From: Stomoxys calcitrans
Taxonomy: Eukaryota; Arthropoda; Insecta; Diptera; Muscidae
Assembly (NCBI RefSeq): GCF_963082655.1
Contig: NC_081552.1
Span: forward strand, 49,335,781-49,399,780
Direction: 5' to 3'
Length of the DNA: 64,000 nt
Below are positions 10,632-22,070 of the stretch, one piece after another (position 1 is the stretch's first letter; each line of letters starts with the position of its first letter). Below the pieces are notes generated by a model. That model saw nothing but the letters and a program-made list of their open reading frames with translations. It did no database searches and was not told the DNA's origin. Position numbers and translations under genes: made by a program.

Positions 10632-13429
10632 TATACCTAACACCGAAGGATGGGGGTATATTCATTTTGTCATTCCGTTTGCAACACTTCGAAATATCCA
10701 TTTCCGACCCTATAAAGTATATATTGGGTTGCCCAAAAAGTAATTGCGGATTTTCATATAGTCGGTGTTGGCAAATTTTTTGACAGCTTGTGACCTTGTA
10801 ATTGCGTTTTTTCTTCTGTCAGTTATCAGCTGTTACTTTTAGCTTGCTTTAGGAAAAAAGTGTAAAAAAGTATATTTGATTAAAGTTCATTCTAAGTTTT
10901 ATTAAAAATGCATTTACTTTCTTTTAAAAAATCCGCAATTACTTATTGGGCAACCCAATATATATTCTTGATCAGCGTAAAAATCTAAGACGATCTAGAC
11001 ATGTCCGTCCGTCTGTCTGTTGAAATCACGCTACAGTCTTTAAAAATTAAGATATTGAGCCGAAGCTTTGCACAGATTCTTTTTTGTCCATAAGCAGCCT
11101 AAGTTCGAAGATGGGCTATATCGATCCGCCAATTTAGGGTCTTAGGCCCATTAAAGCTAAAATTATTATCCGATTTTGTTGAAATTCAGGACAGTGGGTT
11201 ATGTTAGGCCCTTTGACTTCCTTCTTCAATTTGACCCAGATCGGTTCAGATTTCGATATAGCTGCCATATAGACCGATTTCTCGATGTAAGGTTTTGGAG
11301 CCATAAAAGTCGCATTTATTGTCCGATGTCGCTGAAATTTAAGACAGTGAGTGTAGTTAGGCCCTTTGACTTCCTTCGTTAATTTGGCCCAGATCGGTCC
11401 ACATTTCGATATAGCTGCCATATAGACCGATCTTTCGATTTAGGGTCTAAGGCCCATAAAAGTCACATTTACTATCCGATTTTACTGAAATTTTGGACAG
11501 TGAGTTGTGTTAGGCCCTTCGACATCTTCCTTCAATTTAGCTCAGATCGGTCCAGATTTGGATATAGCTGCCATATAGACCGATCCTTCGACTTAGGGTC
11601 GAAGGCCCAAAAAGCCACATTTATTATCCGATTTTGCTGAAATTCAGGACAGTGAGCTATGTTAGGCCCTTTGACTTCCTTCGTTAATTTGACCCAGATC
11701 GGTCCAGATTTCGATATAGCTGCCATATAGACCGATTTCTCGATTTAAGGTTTTGGGCCCATAAAATACGCATTTATTGTCTGATGTCGCTGAAATTTGA
11801 GACAGTGAGTTATGTTAGGCCCTTCGACTTCGTTCGTTAATTTGGCCCAGATCGGTCCAGACTTGAATAAAGCTGCCATATAGACCGATATCTCGATTTA
11901 AGGTTTTGGGGCCATAAAAGTCGCATTTATTGTCCGATGTCGCTGAAATTTAAGATAGTGAGTTAAGTTAGGCTCTTCGACTTCCTTCTTCAATTTGACC
12001 CAGATCGGTCCAGATTTCGATATAGCTGCCATATTGACCGATCCTTCGACTTAGGGTCGAAGGCCCAAAAAAGCCACATTTATTATCCGATTTTGCTGAA
12101 ATTCAGGACAGTGAGCTATGTTAGTCCCTTAGACTTCCTTCGTTAATTTGACCCAGATCGGTCCAGATTTCGATATAGCTGCCATATAGACCGATTTCTC
12201 GATTTAAGGTTGTGGGCCCGTAAGAAGGGCATTTATTGTCCAATTTCGCCGAAATTTGGGACAGTGCTTTGTGTTAGGCTCGTCGACATTTTTCTGCAAC
12301 TTGGCCCAAATCGGTCCAGATTTGAATATAGCTGCCATGTGGACCGATGTCTCGGTTTTAGGTTTTGGGGCCATAAAAGTCGCATTTATTGTCTGATGTC
12401 GCTGAAATTTAAGACAGTGAGTTTAGTTAGGCTCTTCGACTTTCTTCTTCAATTTGACCCAGATCGGTCCAGATTTCGATATTGCTGCCAGATTTCGATA
12501 TAGCTGCCATATAGACCGATTTCTCGATTTAAGGTTTTGGGCCCATAAAATACGCATTTATTGTCCGATGTCGCTGAAATTTGAGACAGTGAGTTATGTT
12601 AGGCCCTTTGACTTCGTTCGTTAATTTGGCCCAGATCGATCCAGATTTGAAAAAAGCTGCCATATAGACCGATCTCTCGATTTAAGGTTTTGTGCCCATA
12701 AAATGCGCATTTATTGTCCGATGTCGCCGAAATTTGGGACAGTGAGTTAAGGCCCTTAGGCCCTTTGACTTCGTTCGTTAATTTGGCCCAGATCAGTCCA
12801 GATTTGAATAAAGCTGCCATATAGACCGATCTCTCGATTTAAGGTTTTGGGGCCATAAAAGTCGCATTTATTGTCCGATGTCGCTGAAATTTAAGATAGT
12901 GAGTTAAGTTAGGCTCTTCGACTTCCTTCTTCCATTTGGCCCAAATCGGTCCAGATTTGAATATAGCTGCTATTTAGACCGATCTCTCGACTTAAGGTTT
13001 TGGGCCCATAAAAGCTACATTAATTGTCCAATTTCGCCGAAATTTGGGACAGTGCTTTGTGTTAGGCTCGTCGATATTTTTCTGCAATTTGGCCCAAATC
13101 GGTCCAGATTTGAATATAGCTGCCATGTGGACCGATGTCTCGATTTAAAGTCTTGGCCCCATAAAAGAAGCATTTATAATTCGATTTCACTGAAATATGA
13201 CACAGTTACTTTTGATAGGCTTTTCGATATCCGTGTCGTATATGGTTCAGATCGGTTTATTTTTAGATATAGCTACTGTACTTATTAGTATTTGGTCCAA
13301 ATCGGAACATATTTTGATATAACTGCTGTGGGACATAAGGTATGCAATTTTCACCGAATTGTGATCAAAGGTGGTTTACATATATACCCGAGGTGGTGGG
13401 TATCCGCCTTTTTACGCCTTTTTACTTGT
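10632..13429 (+). mobile_element. HINE-B with long tandem array
   Basis: The 5' end is mutated (TATACCTAACACCGAAGGAT) and the 3' subterminal GAGGTGGTGGGTATCC lies at 13390-13405. The hairpin is lost: the sequence goes straight to CGCCTTTTTACGCC and TTTTTACTTG. About fourteen tandem units lie between about 11120 and 13270, many spaced 152-153 bp (GACCGAT at 11425, 11578, 11730). This is the longest B array here. A mariner MITE interrupts the 5' block at 10724-10958. Confidence 0.85.
10724..10958 (+). mobile_element. Mariner MITE in HINE-B 5' block
   Basis: This 235-bp element has TTGGGTTGCCCAAAAAGT ends and TA at 10722-10723 and 10959-10960. It interrupts the conserved string CATAAAGTATA/TATATTCTTGATC of the HINE, so the order of insertion is clear. 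The interior consists of transposon UTR-like sequence with no transposase. Confidence 0.9.
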
Positions 13430-14112
13430 TTAAAGAAAATTTTTTGTGAAATTTTAAGTTTTGAAAAAATGTTCATTCACAAAGTTTTTTGTAGAAATTA
13501 AATTAAAAAAAAAAATTAATAAATAAAATTTAGATAAAATTTTCTATAGAAATAAAATTTAGACAAAATAGAAATTAAAGTTGAACAAATTTTTCTTTAA
13601 TAACAAAATGTGGTCAACATATTTCATAGAAACAATATTTTAATAAAATTTTGATCTTAGCAATTTTTGTTTGCCAATTTTCTTGTTAATCAATGCTTTT
13701 GAAATAGTTGAGTTGCCGTCGGTTTTTCTTGTGGCTCATTTCAAGCTTTGTTAATTTGTTCAATTGATTTCCTAGAATTTCATATTACTTTTCAGTGTAC
13801 TCTCCATTCATATTAAATTCTTACACACAACATATTTGTGGTCTACTCATCTTTGTAAACAGGGCGGCTCTTTTGTATGCCTATAATGATTGAAATGTGT
13901 GAGTTTTGCATATGCTCAAATATTTCACCAAGTACATGTTAACAAGTGTCTATACATAAATATTCTATGTACTAATAATAAATGAATATTTTATGTTCAA
14001 AAAGAAACCTCTGTTCGTAGAAAAGCAATAGAATCCTGAATGGAAAAATAGAACAGAAACTATCCAAAATTTTATCTAATGTTAATGTTTAAAAGAAATT
14101 GTCAAAAAATTT
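13430..14112. repeat. Segment Y copy 1 (matches 20436-20857)
   Basis: From about 13520 to 13955 the sequence parallels 20440-20852. The best-kept part is 13700-13880 (for example TTTCTTGTGGCTCATTTCAA, GTCTACTCATCTTTGTAAAC and GGGCGGCTCTTTTGTATGCC). Copy 2 lacks about 40 bp after TATGCC. The first part is AT-rich with 'TAGAAATAAAATTT' units; the rest has ordinary complexity and does not look like any other repeat family here. No open frame is conserved. Confidence 0.75.
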
Positions 14113-14125
14113 AAACAAACAAGTA

Positions 14126-14735
14126 AAGGGTGATTTTTTTGAGGTTAGGATTTTCATGCATTAGTATTTGACAGATCACGTGGGATTTCAGACATGGTGT
14201 CAAAGAGAAAGATGCTCAGTATGCTTTGACATTTCATCATGAATAGACTTACTAACGAGCAACGCTTGCAAATCATTGAATTTTATTACCAAAATCAGTG
14301 TTCGGTTCGAAATGTGTTCATTCACCGTAACGTTGCGTCCAACAGCATCTTTGAAAAAATACGGTCCAATGATTCCACCAGCGTACAAACCACACCAAAC
14401 AGTGCATTTTTCGGGATGCATGGGCAGTTCTTGAACGGCTTCTGGTTGCTCTTCACTCCAAATGCGGCAATTTTGCTTATTTACGTAGCCATTCAACCAG
14501 AAATGAAAACCTCATCGCTGAACAAAATTTGTCAAAATTTGAACACATTTCGAACCGAACACTGATTTTGGTAATAAAATTCAATGATTTGGCAAGCGTT
14601 GCTCGTTAGTAAGTCTATTCATGATGAAATGTCAAAGCATACTGAGCATCTTTCTCTTTGACACCATGTCTGAAATCCCACGTGATCTGTCAAATACTAA
14701 TGCATGAAAATCCTAACCTCAAAAAAATCACCCTT
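14126..14735 (-). mobile_element. Palindromic Tc1/mariner-type element, copy 1
   Basis: The element starts AAGGGTGATTTTTTTGAGG and ends with its inverse, with TA on both sides (14124-14125 and 14736-14737). The inverted repeats are about 195 bp and nearly identical, and each contains the same transposase start (ATGAATAGACTTACTAACGA, encoding MNRLTNEQRLQ). The central part, read on the minus strand, encodes SDEAHFWLNGYVNKQNCRIW, VWCGLYAGGIIGPYFFKDA and GRNVTVN, the first catalytic block. It then joins an inverted copy of the 5' end instead of the transposase C-terminus. The element is non-autonomous. Confidence 0.85.
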
Positions 14736-15058
14736 TAAAAGCGTGCTAAAATCTTGGGAACCCACCACCGTGGATTCTGCTTAAAATTTATACAGACTAA
14801 ATTTAGTTGAAGGACATCATTTTTTTCTACATAACAAACTTCTGCCGAAATAGTAAAAATTTAGGCTTCTACGATCAGAACAAGAATAATCGAGAGATCG
14901 GTTTATATGGGTGCTATATCAGGTTATAGACCGATTTGAACCGTACTTGGCAAATTTGTAGGAATTCATAATATAACACTACATGCCAAATCGGACAAAA
15001 ATTTTGGCTTCCAGGGGCTCAAGAAGTCAAAACGGGAGATCGGTTTATATGGGAGATA

Positions 15059-15295
15059 TTGGGTTCCCCAAAAAGTAATTGCGGATTTTTCATATAGTCG
15101 GCGTTGACAAATTTTTTCACAGCTTGTGACTCTGTAATTGCATTCTTTCTTCTGTCAGTTATCAGCTGTTACTTTAAGCTTGCTTTAGAAAAAAAGTGTA
15201 AAAAAAGTATATTTGATTAAAGTTCATTCTAAGTTTTATTAAAAATGCATTTACTTTCTTTTAAAAAATCAGCAATTACTTTTTGGGCAACCCAA
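15059..15295 (+). mobile_element. Mariner MITE
   Basis: This 237-bp element has mariner-type ends (one mismatch, GGGTTCCCC) and TA at 15057-15058 and 15296-15297, and lies inside the HINE-D relic. It is nearly identical to the copies at 10724 and 55127. Confidence 0.88.
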
Positions 15296-15310
15296 TATAT
15301 ATCGTTTGAC

Positions 15311-16150
15311 TAACAGTATAACAATATAAATGCCTTTATCTAAATCCCATATGATCCTAATTGGTCTATGAATTCGCTCATTAACGTTTGGATGTTAGAT
15401 ATACTGCATACTTAAAAGTCTTTATTTCAGCCCGATATTGTTATGATGTCCGGTTTAGGGGTTGAGGTGATCCCCTAGACACCTGGACCTGAAAAAATAT
15501 CAGCATCGATGCAGCAGAGGCGTCCTCAATCACTTGGTCCCAAAATTTTGTACTCTTTGGGGGGAGTTATGGGAAAGGGGCGGTGCCCCAAATACATGGT
15601 GCCACATTTGGATATCAGATTCGTATTATACTCCCAAATTCCTTTATTTGAGCCCCATATTGCGATAGTCAGTAAATAATTGCTGTCTGTGGGGTGTTTT
15701 GGGGAAGGAGTAGGACCCCAAAAAAATTGGTCCCAAAAGTGAGTATTCGTATTCTTCTTTCCAATACCATTCATTTGAGCCCCACATTGAATTGGTCGGT
15801 AAATATGCCCGATTTAGGGGAGTGTTGGGGAGTGGGATGGTCTCTCGAACACCTAGCCCTAAAAATATATCATCATCGTGTTCTATTCGCAAATAACAAT
15901 AATTTGAACACCATATTGCCAGTGGCCTCAATCATTGGCCATTGGGACGCCTTATTGCAAAAGTCAGCAAAAATGTCTGGTTTGGGGTATGGGCCTTAAA
16001 AACTATCAATATCAAGATCCAGGGGGAGGGGAAGTTTTGGTGGATGAGGAGGCAGTTCAGTGACCTAAATACCTTTGATTTGAGTCCCATATTGTCATGA
16101 TTGGTCTTAATATGTATTTGGTAGGTTTTCGGGGTGGGGACACCAAATTT
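15311..16150. repeat. Family-C repeat block, part 1
   Basis: These degenerate repeats are built around 'CCCATATTG', 'TTTATTTGAGCCCC', 'GGGG(A/T)GTTTTGGGG' and 'ACCCCAAAAA'. They belong to the same family as 33260-34320 and 44900-47150, in the opposite reading sense to the latter. A HINE-A interrupts the block at 16151; it resumes at 17159-17240 with GGTTACTATAAGAGAGCAC, matching 33503 onward. Confidence 0.6.
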
Positions 16151-17158
16151 TTATACCCTCCACCATAGGATGGGGGATATACTAATTTCGTCATTCTGTT
16201 TGCAACTACTCGAAATATTTGCCTGAGACTCCATAAAGTATATATATTCTTGATCGTCGCGACATTTTATGTCGATGTAGCCATGTCCGTCCGTCTGTCT
16301 GTCGAAAGCACGCTGACTTCCGAAGGAGTAAAGCTAGCCGCTTGAAATTTTGCACAAATACTTTTTATTAGTGTAGGTCGGTTGGTATTGTAAATGGGCC
16401 ATATCGGTCCATGTTTTGATATAGCTGCCATATAAACCGATCTTGGGTCTTGACTTCTTGAGCCTCTAGAGTGCGCAATTCTTATCCGATTGGGATGAAA
16501 TTTTGCACGACGTGTTTTGTTATGATATCCAACAACTGTGCTGAGTATGGTTCAAATCGGTTTATAACCTGATATAGCTGCCATATAAACCGATCTTGGG
16601 TCTTGACTTCTTGAGCCTCTAGAGTGCACAATTCTTATCCGATTGGAATGAAATTTCGCACGACGCGTTTTGTTATGATATCCAACAACTGTGCCAAGTA
16701 TGGTTCAATTCGGTTCATAACCTGATATAGCTGCTATATAAACCGATCTGGAATCTTGACTTCTTGAGCCTCTAGAGGTCGTAATTATTATCCGATTTGC
16801 CTGAAATGTACAACGGATCCTCTCATGACTATCAACATACGTGTTAATTATGGTCTGAATCAGTCTGTAGCCCGATACAGCTCCCATATAAATCGATCTC
16901 TCTATTTTACTTCTTGAGACCCCAAAGGGCGCAATTCTTATTCGAATTGGCTGACATTTTACACAGGTCTCCAACATATAATTTAATTGCAGTTCAAACC
17001 GGATCATATGTTGATATCGCTTTAATAGCAGAGCAAATCTTTTTTTATATCATTTTTTGCCTAAGTAGAGATGTCGGGAAAAGAACTCGACAAATGCGAT
17101 CCATGGTGGAGGGTATATAAGATTCAGCCCGGCCGAACTTAGCACGCTGTTATTTGTT
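16151..17158 (+). mobile_element. HINE-A inserted in family C
   Basis: The 5' end TATACCCTCCACCATAGGAT, short GTCC/GTCT microsatellite, four tandem units, 3' subterminal ATGGTGGAGGGTATATAAG and hairpin (one mismatch: TTCAGCCCGGCCGAA) are all present, then AGCACGCTGTTATTTG. Family-C sequence continues on both sides (…GGACACCAAAT and TTTAGGTTACTATAAG), with T-runs at the junctions. Confidence 0.85.
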
Positions 17159-17240
17159 TTTTTAGGTTACTATAAGAGAGCACACAAAATTTCGCTAAAC
17201 TCGCACCACGCATCACTGAGATCTCGTGTTTCTCAAAATT

Positions 17241-18795
17241 AGGGTAGGTGGAGGGTAGATATAGCTTAGATATAACTGCCATATGGACCGATCTGTCAGA
17301 TGCCCATAAGTTTAAAAAAGTTTTTTGTTTTAAGCCTTCCGACATTCAACTCAAATATGGTTCAGATCGGACCATATTTGGATGTAGCGGCCATATATAC
17401 CTATCTGCCGATAAAGGGTCTGAAGCCCATTAAAACTTCATTTATTACCCGATTCCGCTAAAATTTGAAACAGTGAATTGTTTAAAGCCTCCCGCAATCT
17501 AAATTTAATATTGTTAAGATAGGATTCTATTGGGATATAGCTGTCATATGGACCGATCTCTCGATAAATGGTATAAAGCCCCTAAAAGCTTTATTTAATA
17601 TCGGATTGCTCTGAAATTTTTAGCTGTGAGTTGTTTTAAGCCACCCGACATTCGACTCAAATATAGGTTTGATCGGACTTTACTTAGATATAGCTGCCAT
17701 ACAGACCGATTTGCCGAGTCTGAAACCCATAAAAGCATTATTTGTTACCCGATTTCGCTCAAATTTTAATCGGAGAGTTGGTTTAAGCCTCCCGCTATGT
17801 TACACGTTCATGTTTAGGATCGGACTATATTTAGATATAGCCCCCATATAGACCGATCCACCGATTTAGGACCTTAGGCCCATGAAATCCACATTTATTA
17901 TCCGATTTTGGTAAAAATTGGCCAGTCCAGATTTGGATATAGCTGCCATATACACCGATCTCTCGATTTAAGGTTCTGGACCCATAAAAGGCACATTTAT
18001 TGTCCGATGTCGCTGATCGTTCCATATTTGGATACAGCTGCCGTATAGACCGATCTTTCGATTTAAAGTTTTGGGCCCATAAAAGGAGCATTTATTTTTC
18101 GATTTCGCGGAAATTTGGGACAGTGAATTGTGTAGGCTCTTCGACAACTTTGTGCAATTTGGCTCAGATCGGTCCAGATTTGGGTATAGATGCCTATAGA
18201 CCGATCTCGCGATTTAAGGTTTTTGACCCATAAAAGGCGCATTTGACACAGTGGCTTATGTTAGGGTTATCGACATACGTGTCGTATATGGTTCAGATCG
18301 GTCTTTATTTGGATGTGGCTACCAAATAGACCAATATTTTGTTCTACAAAATTGAACAATGGCTTGTACTTATTAGATCGCCCAATATCCGTGTAGAAAT
18401 TGGTTGAAATCGGACCATATTTCGATATATTGGGTTATATTGGGCCCAAAAAGTAATTGGGGATTTTTTAAAAGAAAGTAAATGCATTTTTAATGAAACT
18501 TAGAATGAACTTTAATCAAATATACTTTTTTTACAATTTTTTTCTAAAGCTAGCTAAAGGTAGCAGCTGATAACTGAGAGAAGAAAGAATGCAATTACAG
18601 ATTCACAAGCTGTGAAAAAATTTGTCAACGCCGACTATATGAAAAATCCGCAATTACTTTTTGCGCAACCCAATAGTTGCTATGGGGGCATAAATTATAC
18701 ATTTCTCACCGGTTTATGACGAAAGGTGGTTTACAAATATGCCCGATGTGGTGGGTATCCAAAGTTAGGCCCGGCCGAACTAAACGTCTTTGTGA
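17241..18795 (+). mobile_element. HINE-B, 5' truncated, divergent units
   Basis: The conserved 5' block is missing. Tandem units begin at about 17255, first of a divergent kind ('GTTTAAGCCTCCCG', 'TTATTACCCGATT'), then typical B units from about 17830. The 3' end, GATGTGGTGGGTATCC with hairpin CCCGGCCGAACT, is at about 18738-18783. A MITE interrupts it at 18430. A SINE body follows directly after the 3' end. Confidence 0.75.
18430..18673 (-). mobile_element. Mariner MITE
   Basis: TA flanks lie at 18428-18429 and 18674-18675. The left end is altered (TTGGGTTATATTGGGCCC) by a short insertion or duplication of TTGGG. The body is that of the other MITEs, in the minus orientation. Confidence 0.82.
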
Positions 18796-18823
18796 GTGTA
18801 TTGTTTTCGTTCCATCCCACTGT

Positions 18824-18975
18824 GCAACATTTATGAGGTAGTATGCCTTGTTAAAACTGCTCGCTAAAGAGCAGCACATCGTTCGAACTCGGCTATAAAA
18901 AGGAGGCCGCTTATCATTGACCTTAAACTTGATTCGGGTAGCACTCATTTATATGTGAGAAGTTTGCCTCTGTTT
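18824..18975 (+). mobile_element. SINE-like element, body only
   Basis: CAACATTTATGAGGTA, GTTCGAACTCGGCTATAAAA, AGGAGGC..CTTATCATTGA and TGTGAGAAGTTTGCC match the bodies of elements whose full form has a tRNA-like head (see 53222-54003). The head is missing. The 3' part is cut by a HINE-A that starts at about 18977. Confidence 0.65.
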
Positions 18976-18976
18976 T

Positions 18977-19514
18977 TATACCCTCCACCATAGGACGGGG
19001 GTATACTAATTTCGTCATTCTGTTTGTAACTACTCGAAATATTCGTCTGAGACCCCATAAAGTATATATATTCTTGATGGTTGCGACATTTTATGTCGAT
19101 CTAGCCAAGTCCGTCCGTCTGTCCGTCCGTCCGTCCGTCTGTCTGTCGAAAGCACGCTAACTTCCGAATGGGCCATATCGATCCATGTTTTGATATAGCT
19201 GCCATATAAACCGATCTTGGGTCTTGACTTCTTGAGCCTCTAGAGTGCGCAAATCTTATCCGATTGGAATGAAATTTTGCACGAAGTATTTTGTTATGAT
19301 ATCCAACAACTGTTCCAAGTATGGTTCAAATCGGGTTATAAACTGATATAGCTGCCATATAAACCGATCTGGGGACTTGACTTCTTGAGCACCTAGAGGG
19401 CGCAATTCTATAGCCCGATACAACTCCCATATAAATCGATCTCTCCTTATTTTACTTCTTGAGCCCCCAAAGGGCGCAATTCTTATTCGAATTGGGTGAT
19501 ATTTTACACAGGTC
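18977..19514 (+). mobile_element. HINE-A, left part, running into assembly gap
   Basis: The 5' end TATACCCTCCACCATAGGAC, a GTCC/GTCT microsatellite (about 19110-19146) and about two tandem units are present. From 19414 the sequence jumps to the pre-3' unit ('CGATACAACTCCCATATAAATCG'), so one or more units are lost. It ends at the N run. Confidence 0.8.
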
Positions 19515-19714
19515 NNNNNNNNNNNNNNNNNNNNNNNNNNNNNNNNNNNNNNNNNNNNNNNNNNNNNNNNNNNNNNNNNNNNNNNNNNNNNNNNNNNNNN
19601 NNNNNNNNNNNNNNNNNNNNNNNNNNNNNNNNNNNNNNNNNNNNNNNNNNNNNNNNNNNNNNNNNNNNNNNNNNNNNNNNNNNNNNNNNNNNNNNNNNNN
19701 NNNNNNNNNNNNNN
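19515..19714. other. Assembly gap (200 N)
   Basis: Exactly 200 unknown bases. The left flank is a plus-strand HINE-A and the right flank a minus-strand HINE-A, so the gap falls between inverted repeats. Its true length may be unknown. Confidence 0.98.
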
Positions 19715-20428
19715 GCACTCTAGAGGCTCAAGAAGTCAAGACCCAAGATCGGTTTATATGGCAGCTATATCAGGTTATAAACCGATTTGAACCATACTTG
19801 GCACAGTTGTTGGATGTCATAACAAAACAGCGTCGTGCAAAATTTCATCCCAATCGGATAAGAATTGCGCACTTCTAGAGGCTCAAGAAGTCAAGACCAA
19901 GATCGGTGTATATGGCAGCTATATCAGGTTATGAACCGATTTTAACCATACTTGGCACAGTTGTTGGATATAATAACAAAACACGTCGTGCAAAAATTTC
20001 ATTCCAATCGGATAAGAATTGCGCACTCTAGAGGCTCAAGAAGTCAAGACCCAAGATCGGTTTATATGGCAGCTATATCAAAACATGGACCGATAGGGCC
20101 ATTTACAATACCAACCGACCTACACTAATAAGAAGTATTTGTGCAAAATTTCAAGCGGCTAGCTTTACTCTTCGGAAGTTAGCGTGCTTTCGACAGACAG
20201 ACGACGGACGGACGGACAGACGGACGGACGGACGGACGGACGGACGGACGGACGGACAGACGGACGGACGGGCGGACAGACGGACGGACGGACATGGCTA
20301 GATCGACATAAAATTTCACGACGATCAAGAAAATATATACTTTATGGGGTCTCAGACGAATATTTCGAGTAGTTACAATCAGAATGACGAAATTAGTATA
20401 CCCCCCATCTTATGGTGGAGGGTATAAC
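19715..20428 (-). mobile_element. HINE-A, right of gap, 5' part
   Basis: Three tandem units in reverse sense, the GGAC microsatellite and the inverse of the 5' block are present, ending TTATGGTGGAGGGTATA at about 20428. The 3' end lies in or beyond the gap. Confidence 0.82.
20191..20294 (-). repeat. Long (GGAC/AGAC)n microsatellite in HINE-A
   Basis: This run of about 100 bp is mostly GGAC with AGAC and one GGGC interruption, the longest such tract in the window. It is the inverse of the GTCC tract that follows the HINE 5' block. Confidence 0.9.
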
Positions 20429-20435
20429 AAAAAAT

Positions 20436-20857
20436 CTGAAGAAATAAAATTTTGACAAAATTTTCTATAGAAATAAATGTTGTATAAAATTGTCTCTAAT
20501 AACAAAATGTGACATACAACATATTCCCTAGAAACAATACTTAAAAAATTTTGATTCGGGTTATGGATTTAGTTTTTTTTTATATTCTGGCAAATTTTTT
20601 TTTCTATATTCTAGCAAAGTTTTTTTTGCCAAACTTTTGAATAATTGAGTTGCTGTCGATTTTTCTTGTGGCTCATTTCAAGCTTTGTTAATTTGTTCAA
20701 TTGATTTCCTAGAATTTGATGTTACTTTTGAGTGTTCTCTCCATTCAAATTAAATTCTAATCACACATCATATTTGTGGTCTACTCATCTTTGTAAACAG
20801 GGCGGCTCTTTTGTATGCCAATATTTCACCAAGTGCATGTTAACAAGTGCCTATATG
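20436..20857. repeat. Segment Y copy 2 (matches 13520-13955)
   Basis: The region 20640-20815 is near-identical to 13700-13870; the 5' part is more diverged. About 40 bp present in copy 1 after TTTTGTATGCC is missing here. The match ends at CCTATA, exactly where the second palindromic Tc1-type element begins. Confidence 0.78.
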
Positions 20858-21463
20858 AAGGGTGATTTTTTGAGGTTAGGATTTTCATGCATTAGTATTT
20901 GACAGATCACGTGGGATTTCAGACATGGTGTCAAAGAGAAGATGCTCAGTATGCTTTGACATTTCATCATGAATAGACTTACTAACGAGCAACGCTTGCA
21001 AATCATTGAATTTAATTACCAAAATCAGTGTTCGGTTCGAAATGTGTTCAAATTTTGACAAATTTTGTTCAGCGATGAGGCTCATTTCTGGTTGAATGGC
21101 TACGTAAATAAGCAAAATTGCCGCATTGGAGTGAAGAGCAACCAGAAGCCGTTCAAGAACTGCCATGCATCCCGAAAAATGCACTGTTTGGTGTGGTTTT
21201 GTACGCTGGTGGAATCATTGGACCGTATTTTTTCAAAGATGCTGTTGGACGCAACGTTACGGTGAATGAACACATTTCGAACCGAACACTGATTTTGGTA
21301 ATAAAAATTCAATGATTTGCAAGCGTTGCTCGTTAGTAAGTCTATTCATGATGAAATGTCAAAGCATACTGAGCATCTTTCTCTTTGACACCATGTCTGA
21401 AATCCCACGTGATCTGTCAAATACTAATGCATGAAAATCCTAACCTCAAAAAAAATCATCCTT
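20858..21463 (+). mobile_element. Palindromic Tc1/mariner-type element, copy 2
   Basis: It has the same structure as the copy at 14126 but with the central part on the plus strand (FSDEAHFWLNGYVNKQN at about 21066-21116). A frameshift after NCRI changes the downstream frame. The right flank is TA (21464-21465); the left flank is TG, so the duplication is mutated there. The left inverted repeat has one T fewer in its T-run. Confidence 0.83.
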
Positions 21464-21465
21464 TA

Positions 21466-22010
21466 TTATTGATCTCCTCGAGGTTTTGGGTCGATCTAGC
21501 CATGTCCGTCGTCCGTCTGTCTGTCGAAAGCACGCTTATTTCGAAGGAGTAAAGCTAGGCGCTTGAAATTTTGCACAAATAGTGCATTAGTACAGGTCGG
21601 TAGGTATTTTAAATGAGCTTAATTGGTGCACGTTTTGATATAGCTGCCAGAGTCAGAGCTACTTAAATAGCACAATTCTGATTAGATTTGGTTGAAATTT
21701 TGATATGACATCCAGCAGCTGTGCCAAGTATGGTCTAAATCAGTGCATATCCTGATATTGCTTCTATATATAACGATCTCCCGATTTGATTTCTTGAGCT
21801 TCTAGATTTATCCGATTTAGCTGAAATTTGCGCATATCGTTTCGATGTGAGTTCCGACTACAACTGTCAAGTATGGTCTAAATCAGTTCATATTTTGAGA
21901 TAGCTGCCATATAAAGCGATTTCGGATCTTCTTGAGCCGCTAGAGGGCGCTATTATTAACCGATGTAACTGACTGACAACTTTGTGTTAAGAGAATATTT
22001 TTGTTTTTAA
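21466..22010 (+). mobile_element. Old HINE-A remnant
   Basis: It starts within the 5' block (TCGATCTAGCCATGTCCG at about 21492) and holds about three decayed units ('CTGCCAGAGTCAG...', 'GTGCCAAGTATGGTCTAAATC', 'CTTGAGCCGCTAGAGGGCGC'). Neither terminus is present. Divergence is much greater than in the neighbouring copy at 22071. Confidence 0.65.
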
Positions 22011-22070
22011 TGGGCCCCTTTTTAAGAGGCCTCACTATCTATACGAATAACGTGATATTTTAATATTTTT

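Larger units (their letters stand above)
14113..15310 (-). mobile_element. HINE-D relic split by a Tc1-type element and a MITE
   Basis: The inverse 3' end AACAAGTA (about 14118-14125) continues after the Tc1-type insertion as AAAGCGTGCTAAAATCTTGGGAACCCACCACC (14738 onward); the hairpin core GTTCGGCCGGGCCG is deleted. About two D-type units follow, then the mariner MITE at 15059-15295, after which homology ends. Both insertions are flanked by TA, so the HINE is the oldest layer. Confidence 0.7.

Noticed and set aside
18892..18905. TATA box-like CTATAAAAAGG, also at 44590 and 47210
   Set aside because: It is a constant part of the SINE body in all copies, not an independent promoter.
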